DNA of 64,000 nt from an uncultured Lachnospiraceae bacterium (GTDB lineage: Bacteria > Bacillota > Clostridia > Lachnospirales > Lachnospiraceae): positions 8,040-72,039 of the forward strand of contig CAJTPO010000009.1 of the NCBI GenBank assembly GCA_910578115.1, written 5' to 3'. The notes under the pieces are model-generated. The model saw only the letters and a program-made list of their open reading frames with translations, was not told where the DNA came from and searched no databases. Shown here one piece after another: positions 8,597-17,899 of the stretch. The translations under genes were made by a program, and so were the position numbers. Position 1 is the stretch's first letter; each line of letters begins with the position of its first letter.

Positions 8597-8627
8597 TGTA
8601 TCATAGGACGCACTTTCCTATGATACA
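8597..8627. other. Perfect 11-bp stem-loop between GH3 and kinase genes
   Basis: TGTATCATAGG at 8597-8607 pairs exactly with CCTATGATACA at 8617-8627. No T run follows on the minus strand, so this is not a canonical terminator. It may separate expression or stability of the catabolic genes from the regulatory genes. A weaker stem (TATGAC/GTCATA) follows at about 8643-8675. Confidence 0.5.
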
Positions 8628-8676
8628 GGAAAGCGCATAATGTATGACATCACCCTGGTCATCCTGTTACGTCATA

Positions 8677-10980
8677 TCATCTCTCATTATCCATGTGTCC
8701 GTTAATTCTGTCAACCAGCCGCTTAATAAAATGATCGTCCACGGTTCCCTTAAAGAAACTTCTGAGCGAGCGCAGCGGACTGTCTGAAAAGATTGCCTCG
8801 GCCATCTTTCTCATGCCCTCTCCCAGTCCTTCCACAGAACCAAATCCCTCGAAGGGCAGTCTGCCGATCTCTTCCTGCAGAAACTGTCTGTAGGCTTCTG
8901 CTGCCTGCGGGCGGCTCATGATTTCGCCCAGCGTCGTGTTGCGGTGGCAGACCCAGTGCTCCAGAACGCTGTCCGTGCGTGTTACCACACCGCGCAGGCG
9001 GATATCCCGGCTGGAAGCTCCCACCAGGATTTCGTAATCGCCCGGCTCCACACACCATGCCTTCGCCTCCTCGTCATACCAGGCAAAACTTCTGCGGTCC
9101 AGACGTATCACGACCTCTCTCTCCTCTCCCGCTGCCAGAGCCACCTTTTCAAACCCTTTTAACTCCTGACGGGCACGGCTGATCACGGAATCCTTCTTGT
9201 GTACATACACCTGCGGCGCCTCGCTGCCTTCCCGGTCTCCTGTATTTCTGATCCGGAATCTGATCTCCAGCGTCTCTTCCCCAGAGAGGCTTTCCCTGTC
9301 AAACCGCAGATCATCATAAGCAAATTCCGTGTAGCCAAGTCCATGACCAAAGGGAAACAATACCGGCATCTCCTTCGTATCATAATAGCGGTAGCCTACG
9401 AAAATGCCTTCCCCATAGTGCACCACATCCTTACTGCCGCCGAAATCCAGCCATGCCGGATTATCCTGAACCCGCAGCGGAAAAGTCTCGGCCAGTTTTC
9501 CGCATGGATTCCTCTCTCCGAACAGCAGCTCCGCCTGCGCTTCTCCCACCGCCTCGCCGGCCAGATAGCTTTCCAGGATCGCCGGCACCTGCTCTGCCCA
9601 GGGCATCTCCACCGGAGACCCGTTATGCAGCACCACCACCGTATTGGGCTGAACCGATACCACCGCCCGGATCAGTTCGTTCTGACACGCAGGCAGACGC
9701 ATATGGTCCCGGTCATAGGCCTCCGACTCAATGGATTCCGGCAGTCCTGCGAAGATTACCGCCGCATCGCTCTCTTTCGCTGCCTGTACCGCTTCCGCCA
9801 GTTTCGCCGCGTCTGTCGCATCCTGTTCTGCCGCGAATCCTTCCGCAAACCGGATCGCCCCATATCCGGCGCACTCCTTTAGTGCATTGGTCACCCGATA
9901 GGCATTGATATGGCTGGAACCGCCTCCCTGATAGCGCGGCTCTTTCGCAAAGGAACCGATAAAAGCATACCTGCCGCCTTTTTTAAGGGGTAAAAGCCTG
10001 CTGCCGTCCGCCATCGCATCATTTTTCAAAAGTACCATGGACTGGCAGGCCGCCTCTCTTGCGGCTTCGTGATGCTTCTCACGATCGAACTGCGCGGACT
10101 CGTCCCGGTGATCCACATAACGGAAAATAATCGTAAGAATGCGGGCCACCGCCTGATCCAGCACCGCTTCCTCTATCTCGCCCTTTTGCACTGCCTCCAC
10201 GATCAGACGGTCGTTGACCCCGCCGGAATCCGGCATTTCCAGATCCTGTCCGGCCACCAGCCCTTTGACCCGCTCGTCACAGGCGCTCCAGTCCGTCACC
10301 AGAAATCCGTCGAATCCCCACTCTTCCCTGAGTATGTCCGTCAGCAGCCTGCGGCTCTGGGATACGTACTCGCCGTTTACCCTGTTGTAGGAACACATCA
10401 CTGTCCACGGCTTCCCTTCCCTGACTGCACCCTCGAAGGAAGCCAGGTACAACTCCCGAAGCGCCCGCTCACTCACCTGTGCCGTCACCGTAGAGCGGCG
10501 TTTTTCCTGATTGTTGACCGCAAAATGCTTCACGCTCGCTCCCACGTTTCTGGACTGCAGGCCGCCTATATAAGACGCCGCAAGCTGAGACGACAGGTAG
10601 GGATCTTCCGAAAGATATTCAAAGTTCCTCCCGCAAAGCGGACTTCTCTTAATGTTGATGGCCGGTCCCAGAAGCACCGCCACATTCTCCGCCTGGCATT
10701 CCTCACCCAGTGTCTCTCCCGTCTTCCTCAGCAGCTCTCTGTCAAAAGAAGCCGCAAGACCGGCCGCCGAAGGAAAACAGACTGCACAGATAGAATCGTT
10801 GATCCCCAGATGGTCTGCCGCCTCATCCTGCCTGCGCAGTCCGTGCGGCCCGTCAGCCACCATGACAGACGGAATCCCCAGCCTCTCCACACCCTTCAAA
10901 TGCCAGAAATCACTGCCCGAACACATGCCCGCCTTCTCCTCCAGCGTCATCTGCCGTACCAGATCCTCTATTCTCCTCAT
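8677..10980 (-). CDS. GH3 beta-glucosidase-type glycosidase
   Basis: 767 residues without a signal peptide, so probably cytoplasmic and acting on imported oligosaccharides. Residues 1-300 form the GH3 TIM barrel, with substrate-binding KHFAVNNQE (Lys151, His152) and the nucleophile Asp230 in GFLVTDWSA. The second alpha/beta domain follows (AVIFAGLPESIESEAYDRD), and a fibronectin-III-like C-terminal domain begins near residue 570 (RNTGDREGSEAPQVYV). GH3 members cleave beta-glucosides, beta-xylosides or related linkages, and exact specificity cannot be read here. GGGAG is 7 bases before the ATG. It lies downstream of the transporter genes and probably shares their transcript. Confidence 0.92.
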   Translation of the reverse strand: MRRIEDLVRQMTLEEKAGMCSGSDFWHLKGVERLGIPSVMVADGPHGLRRQDEAADHLGINDSICAVCFPSAAGLAASFDRELLRKTGETLGEECQAENVAVLLGPAINIKRSPLCGRNFEYLSEDPYLSSQLAASYIGGLQSRNVGASVKHFAVNNQEKRRSTVTAQVSERALRELYLASFEGAVREGKPWTVMCSYNRVNGEYVSQSRRLLTDILREEWGFDGFLVTDWSACDERVKGLVAGQDLEMPDSGGVNDRLIVEAVQKGEIEEAVLDQAVARILTIIFRYVDHRDESAQFDREKHHEAAREAACQSMVLLKNDAMADGSRLLPLKKGGRYAFIGSFAKEPRYQGGGSSHINAYRVTNALKECAGYGAIRFAEGFAAEQDATDAAKLAEAVQAAKESDAAVIFAGLPESIESEAYDRDHMRLPACQNELIRAVVSVQPNTVVVLHNGSPVEMPWAEQVPAILESYLAGEAVGEAQAELLFGERNPCGKLAETFPLRVQDNPAWLDFGGSKDVVHYGEGIFVGYRYYDTKEMPVLFPFGHGLGYTEFAYDDLRFDRESLSGEETLEIRFRIRNTGDREGSEAPQVYVHKKDSVISRARQELKGFEKVALAAGEEREVVIRLDRRSFAWYDEEAKAWCVEPGDYEILVGASSRDIRLRGVVTRTDSVLEHWVCHRNTTLGEIMSRPQAAEAYRQFLQEEIGRLPFEGFGSVEGLGEGMRKMAEAIFSDSPLRSLRSFFKGTVDDHFIKRLVDRINGHMDNER

Positions 10981-10990
10981 CGTTGTTCTC

Positions 10991-11164
10991 CCTCCATCTC
11001 CCAGCCTCCCTGTTGCCCTCTACCCGGTAGGAATCGTCTCGCAGAATCTCTCCATCTCTTAGCCTCCCTGTTGCCTTCTACCCGGTAAGAATCGTCTCGC
11101 AGAGCGATTCTTACAGAGATGGTTAGATTTTCTTAGGCGGCGTTCTTCGACGCCTTAGAAAATC
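10991..11164. repeat. Intergenic tandem repeat with two hairpins
   Basis: Two copies of a ~55-bp segment (about 10991-11046 and 11048-11104) share ctccatctc..agcctccctg and gaatcgtctcgcagA. A further ctccatctcttagcct occurs where the permease gene ends. Two stems follow: GTAAGAATCG/CGATTCTTAC (11085-11094 with 11105-11114, perfect) and a 14-bp stem with one mismatch at 11126-11139 with 11151-11164. No T tract follows. This may be a mobile palindromic repeat or an mRNA-stability element between permease and glycosidase. Confidence 0.6.
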
Positions 11165-11172
11165 TCCATCTC

Positions 11173-12147
11173 TTAGCCTTTCACCGCTCCCATGGCGATT
11201 CCTTCCGCAAAATACTTCTGCTGGAACGGGTACACCGCCAGGATCGGCAGCATTGCCACGAAAGCGATCGCCATCCGCACCGACACCGACGGCATGGTAG
11301 CGATCATGCCCGCCATTTCTTTAGACATAAGCCCGCTGGTCAGCGCCTGCACGTCGCTGATCATCTTATTCAACAGATTCTGGATACCCCAGAACTGCTC
11401 CTGATTCACATAATAAAGACCATTGGTCCAGTCATTCCAGTAGCCCAGCGCCGCAAACAGCCCCGTCGTGACCAGGATCGGTTTACCCAAAGGCAGCGCC
11501 ACCTGAAAGTAGATCCGCATCTGTCCCGCACCGTCGATCTCAGCCGCCTCGTAGATGGCTTTGTCAATCCCTGCGATGGACGCAATATAGATCAGACAGC
11601 CGTACCCAACGCCTTTCCAGAAATTCACCAGGATCAGGATCACCGGCCATGCCTGCGGCGTCGCATACCAGGAGACCGGCTCCATGCCGAAAAGCGGCAG
11701 GATGCTCTTGTTGAGCATGCCGTTTTCGTTGCTCAGAAGCGCAAACACTATGTAAGACACGATAACCATGGACATCAGGAACGGAAATAAGATCGCGCTC
11801 TGATAGACCTTTTTCGCCCGCTTGCTCTGCACGTCGGATATGAAGATCGCAATCGCGATCCCCAGCGAGTTGTTGACCAGAATGAACGCAAAGTTATAGA
11901 GAATCGTATTTCTGGTGATCTCCAACGCATCCTTTGACGTGAAAAGATATATGAAATTCTTATACCATGGGTCCGCCCATGGGCTGCCGTATATGCCGTC
12001 CGCAAAATTGACCTGCTTGAAAGCCGATATCAGACCGCCCATAGGTATATAGTTGTTAATAAACAAATAAAGCAACCCCGGCAGCATCATGATAAATACC
12101 GGCAGCCAATACTTAAATTTCGCCAGTCTGTTGTTCTTTTTCTCCAT
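11173..12147 (-). CDS. CUT1 permease, apparent LplB/LplC hybrid
   Basis: 324 residues from ATG 12147 (AGGGAAGG, 9 bases upstream). Residues 15-205 look like the first permease of polysaccharide transporters (LplB type): LPGLLYLFINNYIPM, FKQVNF, GSPWADP, RNTILYN, NFWKGVGYGCLIY. The EAA loop is EAAEIDGAG at 200-208. After it the sequence resembles the second permease (LplC/YtcP type): LPLGKPILVTTGLF, YWNDW, and the ending PILAVYPFQQKYF with AVKG. CUT1 importers normally need two different permeases, and no second one is present in this operon. The simplest explanation is a deletion between two adjacent permease genes joined in frame at the conserved EAA loop. Function as a homodimer is unproven. 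Confidence 0.8.
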   Translation of the reverse strand: MEKKNNRLAKFKYWLPVFIMMLPGLLYLFINNYIPMGGLISAFKQVNFADGIYGSPWADPWYKNFIYLFTSKDALEITRNTILYNFAFILVNNSLGIAIAIFISDVQSKRAKKVYQSAILFPFLMSMVIVSYIVFALLSNENGMLNKSILPLFGMEPVSWYATPQAWPVILILVNFWKGVGYGCLIYIASIAGIDKAIYEAAEIDGAGQMRIYFQVALPLGKPILVTTGLFAALGYWNDWTNGLYYVNQEQFWGIQNLLNKMISDVQALTSGLMSKEMAGMIATMPSVSVRMAIAFVAMLPILAVYPFQQKYFAEGIAMGAVKG

Positions 12148-12169
12148 AAGACCCAACCTTCCCTCTCCG

Positions 12170-13723
12170 TTATTTCGATGCATACCAGGCATCCAGCTGT
12201 GCCTGCTTCTCTTCGATCACTTTCTGCATACCCGCATTGTCCAGCTCTTCCAGGAACTTCGGCAGCTCAATGGACGGATCTACTGCCCCGGTGTTAAGTG
12301 AGTCAATATACTGGCTCTTAATATTGGTAAGGGCTGCGATCTCCGTGCTGAGCGCGCTGCTGTCGTAGGCGAATCCGAGTGCACAGGAATGTCTGGCGGA
12401 TTTCGTCGCTTCGATATTTTTCGCCCAGAGGTCAGGATCGTTTCCTTCCCAGATACCGCCCCGGAACTGATTCGGAAGCTCCCATCCCTGGTTAAATGTA
12501 TAGGAAGAGCTTGTAAGGTCAACGCCATCCGGATAGTGATAGAGTCCGTCTTCTCCTACTACGTAGTGGGTCCCCTCAATACCGAAATTGATCAGATCTG
12601 TTACTTCGCCGCTGTTGTAAAGATAGTCAAGGAGCAGGAACGCCCTTTCCGGATTCTCACTGGCCTGCGCGATGCCCCAGCTGTTCCAGCAGTAACCGGT
12701 GGTGGTCAGCTGTCCTTCCGTTACCGGCACGCAGATCATTTTCGTTCCGCTGCCCGCGCTGTTGGCCGCCTCCGCATCGGGGCCGCCCGGTGTATAATAG
12801 GAAAAAGCTCTTCCCGCCTGTATGGCACTGGACGCCGTATCCGTAGTCGTCGCCGCATCCTTGGAGATCCACCCTTTCTGCGCCCACTCATAATGCCTTG
12901 TCACCAGCTCCTTATACTCATCACTGGCAAAATAATTCACGACCTCCGGCTTCTCACCATAGTTGAGCAGCACCCCGTTATAATCTGTCAGCGGATCCGT
13001 AACCTCATATCTGCTGTCCGCTGTATTGCCCTTCGTCATCCACATCATGATGGCTTCCGGATGATTGGCATATACTTTCTCATATACCTGATCCATATCC
13101 TCCACGCCTTTGATATCTTCTCTGGTAAACCCGGCCTCCTCCAGCCAGTCCGCACGCATACAGATCGTAGAAACACCAGAAGCACCCTTGACTACCGGAA
13201 TACCGAACATAAAGTCATTGATACAGCCCGTATACAGCAGCTCCTCACCCATATCCGCAAACGCCTCTTTCATGTTGACGCCGTACTGCTCCACATAGCC
13301 GCTCAGATCCAGCACCATCTTATTGTTGATAAAAGTGCCCGCAAAACTGTTGATCACCGGAACCAGATCCACCTTATCGCCGCCCTGCAGCATAAGTGGA
13401 AGCTGCGTCGTAAAGTCGCCCATGGACAGCATAACGATATCCATCTTCGTATTGATATCCCGCATCAGGATCTCGTTGATCTTATCCAGAACTATCTGCT
13501 GATCGGCCTGCTGGCTGCCGATCAATACCATTGTGGCCTCGTAAGGTTCACTGATATCAATACCGTTCACCATGTTGCCGCTTTCGCCTTCCGCCTGCGT
13601 CTCTGCTGCGGCCTCAGTTTCGGCGCTGCCGCCATTATCCTGCTTTGCGCTGTCTCCGCATCCTGTCAGCATGCTTACCGCCAGGATTCCCGTTAATAAC
13701 CAGGATATTACTCTCTTCTTCAT
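12170..13723 (-). CDS. Sugar ABC transporter binding lipoprotein (LplA type)
   Basis: 517 residues from ATG 13723 (GGGAG 8 bases upstream; the 27 codons before it are not likely coding). A signal peptide ends in SMLTGC with lipidated Cys22, followed by a Glu/Ala/Gly-rich linker. The large solute-binding fold shows ISEPYEATMVLIG, MWMTKGNTADSRYEV and NPERAFLLLDYLYN, typical of family 1 binding proteins that serve LplB/LplC permeases. It captures oligosaccharide at the outer membrane face. The gene is 22 bp upstream of the permease and no ATPase gene is in the operon, so a shared MsmX-type ATPase is likely. Confidence 0.92.
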   Translation of the reverse strand: MKKRVISWLLTGILAVSMLTGCGDSAKQDNGGSAETEAAAETQAEGESGNMVNGIDISEPYEATMVLIGSQQADQQIVLDKINEILMRDINTKMDIVMLSMGDFTTQLPLMLQGGDKVDLVPVINSFAGTFINNKMVLDLSGYVEQYGVNMKEAFADMGEELLYTGCINDFMFGIPVVKGASGVSTICMRADWLEEAGFTREDIKGVEDMDQVYEKVYANHPEAIMMWMTKGNTADSRYEVTDPLTDYNGVLLNYGEKPEVVNYFASDEYKELVTRHYEWAQKGWISKDAATTTDTASSAIQAGRAFSYYTPGGPDAEAANSAGSGTKMICVPVTEGQLTTTGYCWNSWGIAQASENPERAFLLLDYLYNSGEVTDLINFGIEGTHYVVGEDGLYHYPDGVDLTSSSYTFNQGWELPNQFRGGIWEGNDPDLWAKNIEATKSARHSCALGFAYDSSALSTEIAALTNIKSQYIDSLNTGAVDPSIELPKFLEELDNAGMQKVIEEKQAQLDAWYASK

Positions 13724-13836
13724 GTTATATGCTCCCTTCTCACTTCCGCAGATGCTTTGCCGCCATGCCATCCTGCTTTCTGCCTCGCTGTCACGCCAGT
13801 GCATCCCTGCAGTTTTGTTGTTTTGCTTTCCTCGGT

Positions 13837-13904
13837 TAGTATAAGTTTTTTTCGATTCTTTCGTCTATAACGCAACTGTCCTGTACATGACAGAATTCTG
13901 TCAT
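13837..13904 (-). promoter_or_regulatory. Promoter region of the transporter/GH3 operon with palindrome
   Basis: A perfect 18-bp palindrome, ATGACAGAATTCTGTCAT, lies at 13887-13904. About 45 bases downstream on the minus strand is a -10-like TATACT (13842-13837) with no good -35 box. A weak promoter with an upstream palindrome fits an activated promoter, and the YesN-like regulator is the natural candidate. This is an inference. The rest of 13724-14018 shows nothing else I can identify. Confidence 0.45.
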
Positions 13905-14018
13905 CCTGCTATACTGACTACATTCTATTGAGTCAAACATCCTTATCCATTTTTCATCAAACTGTATTGTTTTCGGTCAACACGCCAGGCCATGATCAAG
14001 ACAGACAGCGTTCAATAG

Positions 14019-14051
14019 AAAAACCACCGGTTCGCGTTACACCGATGGTTT
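14019..14051 (-). terminator. Terminator after the AAA/PD-(D/E)XK gene
   Basis: On the minus strand AAACCATCGGT (14051-14041) pairs with ACCGGTGGTTT (14031-14021), one mismatch, and TTTCTATT follows. It is about 75 bases after the stop at 14126. Confidence 0.7.
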
Positions 14052-14125
14052 CCTTTCCTTACCCTCTATCCTGTTCCTGACTTACCCTGCTGTCCCTGAT
14101 TTACTTTGCTTCTCCTGCTGTCAAC

Positions 14126-15814
14126 TTATTTTCCCCCGCCGATCAGCACTTCCTTCCCGCAGAATGCAAATCCATACCTGCGGATACGCTCTGCCGGAAT
14201 TCCCCCCTCCAGCAATTCCGCGGCGTACCCTTTCTCTTCTATCTGCTCCAGTGCGGAAGCCACCGTCTCTTCCAGATCTTTCTCCTTCCTCGGCTGAAAA
14301 ACCTTGAATTCCAGAATAAAAGCATCCTCCCCGGCACGCTTCGGTTCCAGCATCACATCATATCTGCCGAAGCCGCTCTCCCGGTTGGATCTAAGCAGGT
14401 AGCGGTCCGATAAATCCACCATCAGCCCCAGAACAAATCCATGATAGAACTTCTCCGGCTCTGTCCTTCCCGGATTCTTTCCCGTATCAAAATAACTGAA
14501 AGAATCGAAAGCTACCCTGTTCATATACTCATTCATGGCATCCACGTCATCCTGCAGGAGCGCTTTGATAAAGTCATTATAATCCCCGCTCCCGGAAAAC
14601 CAGTCCTGGATCATGATCTCAAACATCAGGGTGACTTCCCTGTTGGTCAGGGCCAGATCATAGTAGGTACGCCCTGTTTCTTCCATCAGCGTCGTACTCA
14701 CCACCTTCAAATAGCCGCTGGCAAGCAGCAGGCTCCAAACCGCATTCTTTTTCGCAGCTAACTGGTTATAGACAATCTGCTCATCAATCTCCATACTGAT
14801 CTTTCCGCCGTACAGTAAATCCTCAAATGCCTGTTTGATACTCGCATCTCCTTCTCTGAGCAGCTTTCCCACCAGACTGTTGGAACTGGTGTTGGCCCAG
14901 TAAGCACCAACTTTCTTTTTGTCAAGATAATTGATAATTGACCATGGGTTATAGATATCGCTCTTTTCTCCAAATGTAAATCCATCGTACCAGTCTTTGA
15001 CCTTCTGCTTCTGGTTCGACAGCCCATACTCCTCCAAAGCCGCAAAAACTTCCTTCTCCGTAAATCCAAAGCATTCCTCATATTTCTCTGCGACCGTTGT
15101 CACTACCTCAAGATTATTCAGATCGGAAAAAATAGACTCCTTACTGACTCTCGTAATCCCTGTCAGCAGCGCCCGCTCCAGATAAGGATTTGTTTTAAAC
15201 GCAGCATTGAACAGACTTCTTATGAAAGCCACCATCTCTTCCCAATATCCGCTCACATACGCTTCCTGCATCGGCGTGTCATACTCATCCAGAAGAATGA
15301 TCGCCTTTTTCCCATGATATTTACAGAGGAAATCCGCCATTGCCCGCAGAGATGCCGCCGCCGTGCTGTCCGACATATCGGCGGTAACCTCCTGATAGAA
15401 CGCCCGCTCTTTCTCATTGAGCAGATCACCCTTAAGCAGATACTCATTCTTGTTATACTGCTCTTCAATGATCCTGCAGATACTCCGTCTTGCCTCTCTG
15501 AAGGTATTCTCCTTGACCCGCGCGAAGCTGATGGAAAGCACCGGCCAGGTTCCCTGCATCTGCCGGTACTTTTCTTCCTGCCATATGGAAAGCCCTTCAA
15601 ACAGCTCTCCGCGTCCGGCATACTTCACCGAAAAAAACTGCTCCAGCATACTCATATTCAGCGTCTTGCCAAACCGTCTCGGGCGCATGATCAAGGTTAC
15701 ATCGTCCTCCGCCTCCCACCACTTTTTGATAAAATCGGTCTTGTCGATATAGAAATTATTGTTTACTCTGATTCTCTCAAAGTCCTGTCCGCCAATCCGA
15801 ATTGTTCTCGCCAT
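14126..15814 (-). CDS. AAA-ATPase-like / PD-(D/E)XK (DUF1703) protein
   Basis: 562 residues from ATG 15814 (GAGGGAG 8 bases upstream). An AAA-ATPase-like domain fills residues 1-290, with FYIDKTDFIKKWW, Walker A in RPRRFGKTLNMSML, and Walker B in KKAIILLDEYDTPM. The C-terminal part (about 440-560) is a PD-(D/E)XK nuclease-like fold with RYDVMLEP and FILEFKVFQPRKEKDLEE. The family is expanded in gut Clostridia and Bacteroidetes. Its cellular role is not established, and defence or mobile-DNA functions have been suggested for related STAND-like proteins. The stop lies just before a terminator. A decayed relative lies directly upstream. Confidence 0.85.
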   Translation of the reverse strand: MARTIRIGGQDFERIRVNNNFYIDKTDFIKKWWEAEDDVTLIMRPRRFGKTLNMSMLEQFFSVKYAGRGELFEGLSIWQEEKYRQMQGTWPVLSISFARVKENTFREARRSICRIIEEQYNKNEYLLKGDLLNEKERAFYQEVTADMSDSTAAASLRAMADFLCKYHGKKAIILLDEYDTPMQEAYVSGYWEEMVAFIRSLFNAAFKTNPYLERALLTGITRVSKESIFSDLNNLEVVTTVAEKYEECFGFTEKEVFAALEEYGLSNQKQKVKDWYDGFTFGEKSDIYNPWSIINYLDKKKVGAYWANTSSNSLVGKLLREGDASIKQAFEDLLYGGKISMEIDEQIVYNQLAAKKNAVWSLLLASGYLKVVSTTLMEETGRTYYDLALTNREVTLMFEIMIQDWFSGSGDYNDFIKALLQDDVDAMNEYMNRVAFDSFSYFDTGKNPGRTEPEKFYHGFVLGLMVDLSDRYLLRSNRESGFGRYDVMLEPKRAGEDAFILEFKVFQPRKEKDLEETVASALEQIEEKGYAAELLEGGIPAERIRRYGFAFCGKEVLIGGGK

Positions 15815-15842
15815 ATTCAATCTCCCTCTGACAATCTTTCTA

Positions 15843-16881
15843 TCAAGCACTGATGCTTTTTGCCGGCATTTCTTTGGAGCTGTCCACGATCTGCTTGACT
15901 GCTCCCATGCTTTCCCGCGCTAATACCCCCTGATATTTTTCCATCAATTCATGATTCGGAATGCTCAAAAATCCGTCATGATAGAGGAGAAAACCATATA
16001 CCACCATAGCCGACAGAATCTCGTCTCTGCTGTTCATCTCCTGTTCAATAACGCTGTAACCTGTCAGGTCAGCCTCGACCGGCAGACCTGAAACCATACG
16101 GACAATGTCCTCCCGCACTTCATCCACGTTATGCTCCACACAATCCGCAACTTCATTCATGGGGCCTGTCTCTGTCCAATAATTCTGACAATGCCCGTCA
16201 GTCCGAACTGCTCCTCAAAGGTGCGGTCATTCATGAAATTGTATTCCCAGAACACATTCAGTTCCGACCCGCTGGAATATTTGGCAATCGGGAGCACACC
16301 CGTCATATATGCCAGATCTACATACGGTTTGTCTTTCAACAAGGCTTTCAAAAACTTCATAAAGTGAATCTTATCTTCACTGGTGATATAGTTTTCATAA
16401 AAAATGGAATCCCACTCATCAAGAATAAAAATAAACGAGTCACCTGTGGCCTGCAGCATTTCACTGACTCCGGCAAACTCTCTTCCTGCCAGTACAGGAT
16501 ACGTTTCAGGCAGATCTTCCTGCAGTTTTCTGACAATGCTTTTTATATAAACACGATATTGATCGCAAAAATCGGGCATGCTGCTGAAATCAATATGTAT
16601 CACATTATACTTATTGATATGGCTTTCAAAGTCCTTTGAGCCGGCAATTTTTAATTTTGCAAAAAGAGTATGCGTATCATATCCTTTTGTGTAATACGCC
16701 CCAGCATATTGGCATTCACCGTCTTACCAAACCGGCGCGGCCTGGTGATACAGATATACTTACTGTTTGTCCGGATCATAGGCGATATTTTCTCGATCAG
16801 CATACTCTTATCCACATAAATCTCACTGTTCAGTGTATCCTGGAACAATATGATCTGTGCATTCGTATTCAAATAATACAT
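15843..16881 (-). pseudogene. Decayed AAA-ATPase-like / PD-(D/E)XK gene
   Basis: Three fragments in the right order match the same family. 16881-16651 carries IYVDKSMLIEKI and Walker A in RPRRFGKTVNANMLG. 16603-16157 carries VIHIDFSS, Walker B FIFILDEWDSIFYEN and AYMTGVLPIAKY. 16160-15843 carries NEVADCVEHNVDEVRED and YGFLLYHDGFLSIPNHEL. At 16699-16702 a run of four G (minus strand) has one base too few: adding one restores MLGAYYTKGYDTHTLF. Near 16195 a second joint loses about 60 residues, and the protein stops at KSISA without the nuclease domain. It is non-functional unless the frameshift is a sequencing error, and even then it would be truncated. Confidence 0.8.
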
Positions 16882-17101
16882 GCCTCTTCCTCTATAGACT
16901 CTTCCACCATAGACTTTTCCTTATGACGTTTCCTATAGTATACACAAAAGGAGGCCAGGCCACAACAGAGCGGTTTAGGAATCAATTCTCCATTCTGTTC
17001 GGACAACTGCAGCGTATACAACACTATCTTGTCCTTCTTATGTTCTCTGCGTCCGCACACAGCCGTGCCGATCTAACCTCCTATGCTTCTATACCTGATT
17101 T

Positions 17102-17899
17102 CTATTCTTCCAGCATCCACTGGATCGCCGGCTCCAGATACTGATTCCAGAAAGCCCAGTTATGAATACCCGGACTCTCATGGTAAACATGCTCGACGCC
17201 CTTCTCCTGCAGGAAATCGCGAAGTTCCCGATTGTTTTCCAGCAGTCCGTCCTCCGTCCCGCAGGCCATGAAGATCGCCGGTATCCTGTCACCCGCCGCC
17301 TGATGTCTCCGAATCAGCTCCTCCGGATTGTTGATGCTTGTGAGCAGTTTATCCGGTTCTCCGAACATCAGCCTGTAATACTCGTAATTGGCTACCGGAT
17401 TCCCGCTGCCCGGCTGCATATGCGCAACCTCGTGTACGATCAACGCCGAAGACAGTGCGAATGCCCTGGTAAAATTGTGGTTAAACTGCAGCGCGGTATG
17501 GATCGCCCCAAAGCCGCCCATGGACAGTCCGCCGATATACGTATCCTCCATCCGCTCCGCCAGTCCGAACGTCTTACGCACATACTGTACCAGCTCTTCT
17601 CCCACATAGGTTGCATACTTACGCCCTGTCTCCGGACCATCCAGGTAGAAAGAATTCTCCCCGGCAGGACACACCACCGCCAGATTATAATTCCCCGCCA
17701 GTTCACAGACCGCGCTTCCCGTCATCCAGTCCATACTGTTCCCGGTATAACCGTGCAACAGGAACAACGTCTTCATCGGACGTTTGTAGTGCGGATTGTC
17801 CGCCGTCCATTCTTTCGGCAGATCATTTGGAAGCACAATATGGAAATTCACCATCCTTCTCAAACAATCCGAGTTAAATTCAAATCTTCCGTTCGCCAT
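17102..17899 (-). CDS. Esterase, CE1/tributyrin-esterase type
   Basis: 265 residues from ATG 17899 (AGGAGG, 7 bases upstream; an earlier in-frame ATG is too close to that site). It is an alpha/beta hydrolase of the esterase D/CE1 group with oxyanion region LLHGYTGNSMDW, nucleophile Ser126 in GGLSMGGFGAIH, acid Asp in ACGTEDGLLENN near 215, and His in PGIHNWAFWNQY near 247. No signal peptide is present, so it acts inside the cell. Related enzymes release acetyl, feruloyl or short-chain acyl groups, so deacylation of imported plant oligosaccharides is plausible. The gene is monocistronic. Confidence 0.88.
   Translation of the reverse strand: MANGRFEFNSDCLRRMVNFHIVLPNDLPKEWTADNPHYKRPMKTLFLLHGYTGNSMDWMTGSAVCELAGNYNLAVVCPAGENSFYLDGPETGRKYATYVGEELVQYVRKTFGLAERMEDTYIGGLSMGGFGAIHTALQFNHNFTRAFALSSALIVHEVAHMQPGSGNPVANYEYYRLMFGEPDKLLTSINNPEELIRRHQAAGDRIPAIFMACGTEDGLLENNRELRDFLQEKGVEHVYHESPGIHNWAFWNQYLEPAIQWMLEE

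Noticed and set aside
11003..11104. Direct repeats as integration (att) sites
   Set aside because: The copies are tandem and enclose no cargo; no integrase or tRNA is nearby.
12389..13696. 435-codon open frame on the plus strand
   Set aside because: Antisense to the LplA-type binding protein, whose signal peptide and fold are clear.
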